Assembly: GCA_002300355.1 (NCBI GenBank)
Contig: NSGV01000003.1
Coordinates: 620,001-684,000, forward strand
Direction: 5' to 3'
From: Streptomyces sp. TLI_235
Lineage (GTDB): Bacteria > Actinomycetota > Actinomycetes > Streptomycetales > Streptomycetaceae
DNA length: 64,000 nt
Below, piece after piece: positions 17,803 through 23,945 of this stretch. Every line of letters begins with the position of its first letter. Position 1 is the first letter of the stretch. The position numbers and the translations under genes are program-made. The notes below the pieces were generated by a model, which worked only from the letters and a program-made list of their open reading frames with translations, did no database searches and was not told the origin of the DNA.

Positions 17803-18290
17803 CCGGCATCGCGATCACGCTACGAGCCCTGCACGACGGTGAACGCCGCATGGAGCACGATCTGCTCGCCGCCGCCGAACGCCACCGCGCGGACCACGAG
17901 ATCCGTCACGTCGCCACCGACGTCGCCCGCTGGTCCCACGAACACGTCGAACGCCTCGCCCATGCCGCGTCGCACTACGGCCTGGACCTGGCCCAGCACG
18001 TCGATCACCCGAGTCTCGGCCGCTGGACGACCCTGCGGGAGAAGACCGCCGAAGCCCTCGGCCGCCGGCCCGAGACCGGCCTGGTCCTGCTGCACGACCT
18101 GCGGGACCTGCACCTGACTGCCACCGAGAACTCCCTCAACTGGGAAATGCTCGCCCAAACCGCCAAGGCCACTCGCGACAGCCGCCTCCTCGACCTCGCC
18201 ACCGCCTGCCACCCGCAGACCCTGCGGCAGATGCGTTGGACCAACACCATGATCAAAACCCTCGCACCGCAACTGCTCACCTGCATGTGA
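17799..18290 (+). CDS. helical protein coupled to the molybdoenzyme
   Basis: This 163-residue product starts at a GTG overlapping the molybdoenzyme stop (GTGA). It is mostly helical and rich in His, Glu and Asp (LRALHDGERRMEHDLLAAAERHRADHEIRHVATDVARWSHEHVERL). The spacing of His and Glu recalls hemerythrin- or ferritin-like metal sites, but no family is confidently assigned. The translational coupling suggests a stoichiometric partner, perhaps a maturation or electron-transfer protein for the cluster-less molybdoenzyme. Confidence 0.75.
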   Translation: MTGIAITLRALHDGERRMEHDLLAAAERHRADHEIRHVATDVARWSHEHVERLAHAASHYGLDLAQHVDHPSLGRWTTLREKTAEALGRRPETGLVLLHDLRDLHLTATENSLNWEMLAQTAKATRDSRLLDLATACHPQTLRQMRWTNTMIKTLAPQLLTCM

Positions 18291-18312
18291 GCCACAGCCC
18301 CCGGAACCCGCC

Positions 18313-18588
18313 ATGCCCACACAATCACCCGCACCTCCCGCCGACGGGAAGCCGTCCGGCCCGCCGCCGCGTGTCGCGGTCACCCTGCCCGGCACTCCCG
18401 GCCGCCACGCCCCGCCCGAGGTCGTCATCGTCCACGCCACCGGCGAGAGGGCCGCGGACGGCACACCCGTCTACGCCGACAGCCGCGGAACCTTCCGCGT
18501 CGCGATCGTCGGGACCACCGCCCGGCTCCTCTCGGAGCCCGGCCCGCCGGGCCGCCACACGTGCCTGCACGCGTCCCCGTTGCTCTGA
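18313..18588 (+). CDS. DUF6296-like small protein
   Basis: The 91-residue product has a proline-rich start followed by VAVTLPGTPGRHAPPEVVIVHATG, then TPVYADSRGTFRVAIVG, a beta-rich pattern shared by small actinomycete proteins. A damaged relative is at 9807. It lies 22 bp after the molybdoenzyme partner gene and may be in the same transcript. Function unknown. Confidence 0.6.
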   Translation: MPTQSPAPPADGKPSGPPPRVAVTLPGTPGRHAPPEVVIVHATGERAADGTPVYADSRGTFRVAIVGTTARLLSEPGPPGRHTCLHASPLL

Positions 18589-18736
18589 ACCCCAAGACCG
18601 GCGCGGAAGGCTCGCCTGGTCGCCCGGCTGGTTCGGGGGCCGAAGCTCGTCTCGGAGAGGTTCCAGGGCCACGAGGAGGGCCGCGTGCTGATTGTCGCCT
18701 CGATCCCTGCTTCCGGGGAGCGGTGGGGAGGCTCGC

Positions 18737-19366
18737 ATGCTCGCGCTCATGCTGTTCCTGCCACCCGCCCTCCTGGGCGCCGTTCTCCTCCTCGGCCGGT
18801 TCGAGGAGCGCCTCACCGCGCCGCCCGACGACCGGGCACCCCGGATGGGCGAACCGGCCTCGGCGGGCGATCCGGCAACGACGGGCGCGCACGGCGAGAA
18901 CCTCCTCACCGCCCGGCCCCCGACCGGCCGACAGGGCCCGGTGAGTGGCGTTCCGGATTCGGTGCCACGCGCGCCGCGCTGCTCGCCACGCCCGCACCCT
19001 GCCACCGGGTCAGATCCCTGCCGAGGCGTGAGCCCCCCTCAGATGACTGCCCGTGGAGGTTCGGGCGCCTGCGCCGGCACTGTCGGCGCCTGGAACTCGC
19101 ATCGCGGCGGCATCGCCTTCCGGTTGACACACGGAGCCGCGGGCGTTGTTCCCGGGCTGCTGGCAGCCGGGGTAGGTGGACACGGCGGGAACGTCGTCAC
19201 GGAGCTGAAGGCCGACCACCGCGAGGTCGACGAGACGCACGGTCTGCCGCTTCCAGGCGCGCGCTTGCAGCAGCGCGTTCAGACCGTTGGGGGTGAACAG
19301 CTCGACGGCGGCGAGGACCACCGCGGGCACCTGGGGGGACGCCGAGCGCGGTTATCAGTGCCGTAG
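18737..19366 (+). CDS. small membrane protein with run-on C-terminus
   Basis: The first 30 residues form one transmembrane segment (MLALMLFLPPALLGAVLLLG) followed by RFEERLTAPP, a pattern of short streptomycete membrane proteins of about 45-60 residues. A GGGGAGG site lies upstream of ATG 18737. The frame stays open for 209 codons, but the downstream part is low-complexity and overlaps, in antisense, a decayed STAS gene. The natural stop was probably lost by recombination, so only the N-terminal part is likely authentic. Confidence 0.35.
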   Translation: MLALMLFLPPALLGAVLLLGRFEERLTAPPDDRAPRMGEPASAGDPATTGAHGENLLTARPPTGRQGPVSGVPDSVPRAPRCSPRPHPATGSDPCRGVSPPQMTARGGSGACAGTVGAWNSHRGGIAFRLTHGAAGVVPGLLAAGVGGHGGNVVTELKADHREVDETHGLPLPGARLQQRVQTVGGEQLDGGEDHRGHLGGRRARLSVP

Positions 19367-19458
19367 CCGTGCTCGGTGTCCACATGCAGGTACCCGGCGA
19401 GTGAGCACACCGCCTCGGGGCCGATGTGCTCCACGTTGGTCTTCAGGTCGCCCGGCAT
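19110..19458 (-). pseudogene. decayed STAS-domain gene
   Basis: From ATG 19458 the frame reads DLKTNVEHIGPEAVCSLAGYLHVDT, matching the start of the STAS protein at 14660. The continuation needs at least two frameshifts: AVVLAAVELFTPNGLNALLQAR lies in another frame, and the middle (dimer helix) is deleted. The conserved LSGVELLASGGLN region is changed to LAAVELFTPNGLN. It is non-functional and is part of the STAS expansion of this region. Confidence 0.6.
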
Positions 19459-19519
19459 GTCCGCGTTCCCTGCCTGCGTCCTGCCTGGGGCCGGCGCCGG
19501 TGTCCGGCCAGGGTGGGTG

Positions 19520-19915
19520 TCAGGCGGCGACCGTGAGGTCCGCGCGGCCGAACAGCAGTGCGTAGCCACGGGGCAGCCGGGCGAGCAGGCGGTCGGTCAG
19601 CTCGTCGCCTGCCACGTCGGTGAGGGCGGTCAGGACGGCGGAGGTGTCCCAGCGGGCGCACGCGAGGCTGGTGTGCAGGGCCCGGGCGACGGCCTCGACG
19701 AAGGCCGGGGCGGTGACCGGTTCGGGCAGCGGGATCTGCGAGGCGAGGACGGCTCGGTCCCGCTCCGGGAGGGTGGCGGCGAGGTCGCAGCGCTCCTCGC
19801 CGGTGAGCTGGGAGCCGAGGACGGCCAGGACGGTGTCGAGGACGCGCTGGGCTTCCTCGTCGTCGCTGTAGCGGCCGAGGGTACGGACCTGCTGGAGGAG
19901 GCGGTGCCGGGTCAT
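19520..19915 (-). CDS. DUF2267 domain protein
   Basis: The 131-residue protein matches DUF2267: SDDEEAQRVLDTVLAVLGSQLTGEERCDLAATLP, then VTAPAFVEAVARAL and a C-terminal LLARLPRGYALLFGRADL. Members are small soluble helical proteins of unknown function, often near stress genes. It follows another DUF2267 gene and a STAS gene on the same strand and is close to hsp20. A fragmentary relative is at 30401-30640. ATG 19915. Confidence 0.8.
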   Translation of the reverse strand: MTRHRLLQQVRTLGRYSDDEEAQRVLDTVLAVLGSQLTGEERCDLAATLPERDRAVLASQIPLPEPVTAPAFVEAVARALHTSLACARWDTSAVLTALTDVAGDELTDRLLARLPRGYALLFGRADLTVAA

Positions 19916-19976
19916 GGGCGGTGGCCTTCCGGGAGTGGGTGCCTGCGCGCGATGGGCGGCGGGCACTCGGCTTGTT

Positions 19977-20384
19977 TCAGGGGCGTTGGCCGGGCTGGGG
20001 GCGGCCGAAGAGGATGTCGTAGCCGGGCGGCAGTTGCAGCAGGACGCGTTCGGTGAGGTCATCGCCGGCGGCGTCGGCCGCGGTGCTGAGAACGGCGCCG
20101 ATGTCCCACAGCGCGGTGGTCTCGGTGGCGCCGTCGATCCAGGCGGCCGTGGCGCGCACGAACCTGTCGGGGCTGAGCGGTTCTGCGGCCTGCAGCGGGT
20201 TGAGCAGGATCAGGGCGAGGGTCTCGGGCAGACGCGCGGCCAGCTCTGCGCGCACGTCGCCGACCAGGTGCGCGCCGAGCAGGGCCAGCACGACACGGGC
20301 CGCCCGCTCGGCGTCGCCGGGGGTGTCGTACTCACCGCGCTCCCGCACGCGGTCCAGGAACGCTTCCCATCGAAGAGTCACCAC
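19977..20384 (-). CDS. DUF2267 domain protein
   Basis: The 135-residue DUF2267 protein reads FLDRVRERGEYDTPGDAERAARVVLALLGAHLVGDVRAELAARLP and ends in QLPPGYDILFGRPQPGQ. The GTG start (20384 or 20381) lies inside the 3' end of the upstream STAS gene, a 53-bp overlap that implies translational coupling. Pairing a STAS protein with two DUF2267 proteins suggests they belong to one stress-response unit; the biochemical role is unknown. Confidence 0.8.
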   Translation of the reverse strand: MVTLRWEAFLDRVRERGEYDTPGDAERAARVVLALLGAHLVGDVRAELAARLPETLALILLNPLQAAEPLSPDRFVRATAAWIDGATETTALWDIGAVLSTAADAAGDDLTERVLLQLPPGYDILFGRPQPGQRP

Positions 20385-20715
20385 GGGTCTCTCCTCGTTC
20401 CGAGCAAGCTGCCGCGTCGACCGCGGGCCCGCGTTCCACGGCCAAGTACCCGCCGAGGCCGGTGAGGCGGATCAGCCTGACCACACACGGGCCCGCTCCC
20501 CACAGGACGAGCCGCCCACCCCGGCGGCCGGCCAGGTTGGGGGCCTCGACAAGCGCACCCAGGCCCGCGCGGTCGACGAACGTCACCTCCGACAGGTCGA
20601 GCACGACGTCCCGATGGGCTTTCAGCGCTCGCGCCAGGACGCGGCGCAGCCGAGGGGCGGTGGCGAGGTCGATGTCCCCGCGCGCCGTCACGGTCGCGGG
20701 GGCGGTGTCGTGCAC
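20332..20715 (-). CDS. STAS-domain protein
   Basis: The 127-residue protein is a minimal STAS domain (TARGDIDLATAPRLRRVLARAL, VVLDLSEVTFVDRAGLGALV). The usual phospho-acceptor Ser/Thr of the D-S-G-L motif is replaced, reading VDRAGL, so regulation by an RsbW-like kinase may not apply, or it may be constitutively in the unphosphorylated-like state. The C-terminal 30 residues overlap the DUF2267 start. The start at GTG 20715 leaves a very short N-terminus. Confidence 0.75.
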   Translation of the reverse strand: MHDTAPATVTARGDIDLATAPRLRRVLARALKAHRDVVLDLSEVTFVDRAGLGALVEAPNLAGRRGGRLVLWGAGPCVVRLIRLTGLGGYLAVERGPAVDAAACSERGETRGDSSMGSVPGPRAGAR

Positions 20716-20846
20716 GGGGTGTCCGCCTCCACCGGCTGCGCAGCGCCCGGCGGTGCCGGCATGGTGTGGGCCGTGGGTGCCGGTGCCCCGCGTGGGCGGG
20801 GGAGAGACCTTGCGGGTGCACCGGCGTCCTGGGCGGTTCGGGTGGG

Positions 20847-21281
20847 TCAGGCCCGGATCTGCTTACGGCCGCCGCTGTGGCTGATGGCGATCTTGCGGGG
20901 CTTGGCCTTCTCCGCGACCGGGATCCTCAGCGTCAGCACGCCGGCGTCGTAGTCGGCGCTGATCCCGGCGGGGTCGAGGGTGTCGGACAGCATGACCTGG
21001 CGGGAGAACACGCCGAGCGGACGCTCGGACAGCTCCCACTTCACATCCTCGCCCTCGTGGCGAGGGCGGCGCTCGGCCTTGACGGTCAGCATGTTCCGCT
21101 CGACGTCGATGTCGATCGCCTCCGGGTCCACCCCCGGCAAGTCGAAACAGATCACGTACTCGTCGCCCACACGGCAGGCGTCCAGCGGCATCGGGGCCGG
21201 CCGCGACCACGTACCGGTCGTGCCCAGGAACTGCTGGGTCAGACGGTCCAGCTCGCGGAACGGGTCAGTGCGCATCAGCAT
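20847..21281 (-). CDS. Hsp20/alpha-crystallin small heat-shock protein
   Basis: This 144-residue chaperone has a DPFRELDRLTQQFLG N-terminal arm, an alpha-crystallin core (FDLPGVDPEAIDIDVERNMLTVKAERR), a GVFSRQVMLSDTLDPAGISADYDAGVLTLRIPV stretch and a basic tail. It binds unfolding proteins without ATP. It is divergent from a gene resembling the streptomycete Hsp18 regulators, with a 109-bp shared region containing an inverted repeat. The start is ATG 21281; a second ATG two codons later is possible. Confidence 0.92.
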   Translation of the reverse strand: MLMRTDPFRELDRLTQQFLGTTGTWSRPAPMPLDACRVGDEYVICFDLPGVDPEAIDIDVERNMLTVKAERRPRHEGEDVKWELSERPLGVFSRQVMLSDTLDPAGISADYDAGVLTLRIPVAEKAKPRKIAISHSGGRKQIRA

Positions 21282-21343
21282 CGCGAAACACCTCCACAGA
21301 TCAATGGGAGCCAGTGCGCTTCACCTGAAACCGTTCTAACATG

Positions 21344-21360
21344 TCATCCATCCGATGACA
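21344..21360. promoter_or_regulatory. inverted repeat between hsp20 and its divergent neighbour
   Basis: GTCATC (21344-21349) and GATGAC (21355-21360) form a perfect 6-bp inverted repeat with a 5-nt spacer. The 12-mer CATCCGATGACA inside it recurs upstream of the sortase gene near 34025. It lies about 60 bp from the hsp20 start and 31 bp from the regulator start, so it is a candidate operator for heat-shock control. It does not match the classical HspR HAIR sequence. Confidence 0.4.
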
Positions 21361-21390
21361 AACCCCTGAGTCGCCGAAGGAGTGACACCT

Positions 21391-22083
21391 ATGGGTCAAC
21401 GGCCCGACCCGCCCGCCACCGGCGGCGGCCAACCGACGGGACCGGCGTCCTTCCTCGCCGCCACCGCCGCGCTCGCCGCCATCGACGACGCCGTCCGCAC
21501 CGCCCAGAACCCCGGTCCAACCGCAGGCTCCGGCCCCGGCGCACCGGACGAGGGACCGCAGCCCGCCCTGGCCGCACTGGTGCTGCTGCGCGAACTGCGC
21601 ACCGAACTCGCCGGCTGGGAAGCCGGCCTCGTCGATGCCGCCCGCGCCGGCGGCGCCACCTGGGCCGACCTCGCCCAGCCCATGGGCGTCGCCAGCCGCC
21701 AAGCCGCCGAGAACCGCTACCTCCGCCTCAGACCCGCCGGCAGCAGACCCGAGGACGCCGCGACCGGGGCGGAGCGCGTCAAGGCGGTGCGCGACCACCG
21801 GGCCGCGGAGCGCGCCGTCACCGCCTGGGCCCGCCACAACGCCGCCGACCTGCGCGTCCTCGCCGCCCAGATCACCGCCGCGTCCGGTCTCACGCCCCGG
21901 GCCCGCCCCGCGCTGACCGCGCTCACCACCGCCCTCGGCGCCCTCGACCCGGCCGACCTGATAGCGCCTCTCGCCGGCATGCGCCCCCACCTCGCCACCC
22001 ACCCGGACCTCGCCGCCCGCCTCGACACCCTCACCGACCGCACCGACCGCCTCCGCCATGACAGCGACCAACGACGCACCTGA
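21391..22083 (+). CDS. Hsp18-type transcriptional regulator-like protein
   Basis: The 230-residue, alanine-rich protein contains LLRELRTELAGWEAGLVDAARAGGATWADLAQPMGVASRQAAENRYLRL, where the last part fits a helix-turn-helix (about residues 88-112). A helical C-terminal region follows (AERAVTAWARHNAADLRVLAAQITAASG). Proteins of this type lie beside hsp20 genes in streptomycetes and are thought to control them. ATG 21391 is 8 bases after AGGAG; an in-frame GTG at 21382 overlaps that site. It overlaps the next gene by 26 bp. Confidence 0.75.
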   Translation: MGQRPDPPATGGGQPTGPASFLAATAALAAIDDAVRTAQNPGPTAGSGPGAPDEGPQPALAALVLLRELRTELAGWEAGLVDAARAGGATWADLAQPMGVASRQAAENRYLRLRPAGSRPEDAATGAERVKAVRDHRAAERAVTAWARHNAADLRVLAAQITAASGLTPRARPALTALTTALGALDPADLIAPLAGMRPHLATHPDLAARLDTLTDRTDRLRHDSDQRRT

Positions 22084-22411
22084 CACCACCGCCGCAGACC
22101 GCTGGCAGCACATCGAAGACCGGCTCGCCGCCATCGAACGCCGGATACAGGAACAGAGCAGCACCGCCATCGCCACCATCGACGCCTGCCTGGCCAGACT
22201 CGACGCCCTCCGCCACGATCTGGCCCACGGGCCCTGGCCCCTACGCGTCTTCCCCACGCCCGCGAACCCTCCGGGCATCGCGCCGCAACCGGAGCGAGCT
22301 CCCACGGAGAGCCAACCTGCAACGGGTCACCGGCACTCACCGACCGGCCCGGACACACCGCAACGCGGCGCGGCAGTCGGCCACCAGGCGGTCGTCCGGG
22401 TGCCCGCGTGA
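22058..22411 (+). CDS. coiled-coil hypothetical protein
   Basis: The 117-residue product begins with a helical segment (DRWQHIEDRLAAIERRIQEQ, then SSTAIATIDACLARLDALRHDL) that should form a coiled coil, followed by a proline-rich disordered tail. It overlaps the Hsp18-type regulator, so it is translated from the same message and may be its partner. A truncated paralogue with nearly identical core codons lies at 39007. Confidence 0.65.
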   Translation: MTATNDAPDTTAADRWQHIEDRLAAIERRIQEQSSTAIATIDACLARLDALRHDLAHGPWPLRVFPTPANPPGIAPQPERAPTESQPATGHRHSPTGPDTPQRGAAVGHQAVVRVPA

Positions 22412-22499
22412 CAGAGAGACACGCGGCGGGGCGCAGCGGAGCGCGCGCCCGGTCGCACGCGCGATTCCAGGCCGTGGGAAAGCAGCAGACCGTCGAGTA

Positions 22500-22710
22500 C
22501 CCCGACCGTCTGCACCACGCTGCACCGCTGGTGGCTCTCCGACGAGCTGTACCGGTCGACCGACGGCGGCTCGAGTTGGGTCCGGATCAACGACGACCAG
22601 CACCGGTTCGGCGGCAGCGCCATCCACATCGTCGCTGGCGACCCGAGGTGTACGGCCGGGTATACCTGGGCGGCTACGGCTGTGGTGTGGTGTGCGGCGA
22701 CCGGTCCTGA
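22500..22710 (+). pseudogene. 3' fragment of a GH74-type xyloglucanase/beta-propeller glucanase
   Basis: The sequence encodes SDELYRSTDGGSSWVRINDD, then a QHRFGG and a GDPR segment. After a one-base shift it gives VYGRVYLGGYGCGVVCGD and a stop at 22710. This is the closing blade of GH74 seven-bladed propeller enzymes (pattern LYRSTDGG.TW.RINDDQH, GDPRVYGRVY). Only the last 70 codons of a gene of more than 700 codons remain, with one frameshift. Confidence 0.6.
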
Positions 22711-22869
22711 CCGTGGTGGCTCGCGGGCGGTGCGGCGGGACTGCGCCGTTCGGCCGTCGGGCCGGCCGCACGGTGGCACGGAGAAGTCGCGGCCGGAACG
22801 GCAACCTTCCCGTCCTCCGCGGCCGCTGAGTGGTGCAACGTCGACTCGACCTTCCGGATTGGACGGGAC

Positions 22870-23643
22870 ATGAGGGCACCGAAGCACGCCGTCCCGCAGG
22901 CGTGGCGCGGGCGAGGGCTGGGCGTGGGCATTCCGTCGGCGCTGGGGGCGATCGGGGTGCTGGTGTGGCTGGCCGTCGCGCTCTTGCCGGGGAGCGTAGG
23001 CGGTTCCCGGCAGCCGGCCGCAGCAGCCGTCGAAGCCACCGATCAGGGCGCCGCCCACCGCCGGCACCCCTGCCGATGCCACGCCGTCAGCGGCTCGGCC
23101 ATCGGTCACGAGCCCCCGGCCGGCACCGGCCACGGATACTCCGTCGCCCTCCGCGGCCCGGAGCGTGCGTACGGCGTCCACCACGGCGCCCCTGACCGGA
23201 CGGATCAAGCCCGGGACGAACTACCGGGGCGTCGCGACCTCCTACGACGCGGCCGACGGCAACGGCGCCTGCCTGTACGGCCCGTCCGGCGATCTCATGA
23301 TCGCCGCGATGAACCACACCGACTACGAGTCGTCCAAGGCGTGCGGGTCGTACGCGCTCGTCCTCACCGCCAACGGAGCGAGCATCACCGTGCGGATCGT
23401 CAACGGATGCCCACTGCCCTGATGGGCCACCGGAACCCGGTGGCGGCGCTGGAAGTCCGGGCCGGCGGCGGCTGGCGGCGCTTGTCCCGCGCCGACTACA
23501 ACTACTTCCGCTCCCCGACGGCAGCGGGTGCGGCGGACCCGATTCGGGTCACCGACATCCACGGGGAACGGCTGACCGTGGACGGGATCGCGTTGCGGCC
23601 GGGCGTGGCCCAGCCGGCCGGAGTCCAGTTCGCCCGGCATTGA
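22870..23643 (+). pseudogene. expansin-like (EXLX) secreted protein, disrupted
   Basis: The first frame gives a membrane anchor or signal (GVGIPSALGAIGVLVWLAVALL). After a shift near 23160, the double-psi beta-barrel appears (YRGVATSYDAADGNGACLYG, then MIAAMNHTDYESSKACGSYA) and ends early at GCPLP-stop (23420). The carbohydrate-binding second domain resumes in the original frame (GHRNPVAALEVRAGGGWRRL, then DYNYFRS and VDGIALRPGVAQP). Roughly 50 codons between them, including the DLS..AF..L region with the catalytic-type Asp, are deleted. Bacterial expansins loosen cellulose; this one cannot. Confidence 0.7.
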
Positions 23644-23945
23644 CCGTGCCGCCGGCCACCGGGCCGCGCGGGCGGGCCGGCGATCCCCTGTGGGGACCCA
23701 ACGAAGGCATCCGCGCGGATGAGCAGGCGCCCGCAACAGGCTCGGATTCCGGCCTGCCGTACCGCCTCGGACGCCGCTCACGAATCGCCGGACAGGGCGG
23801 CGATCGGCCCCTTCTCGGCGACGGCCGAGTCCGGAGCCACCGGGGAGTCGCAGGTTGCGGCACCGGTACTCCGGGGCGGTCGCGTGCGGGCTCTGCCACT
23901 GCCTTGTGAGCGGTACGCGGGCTGGAAGCCTGCGGCGACCCGTCG

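Noticed and set aside
15846..18290. Extension of the helical-partner frame back to 15846
   Set aside because: The long frame is a shadow of the molybdoenzyme gene; the partner starts at the overlapping GTG 17799.
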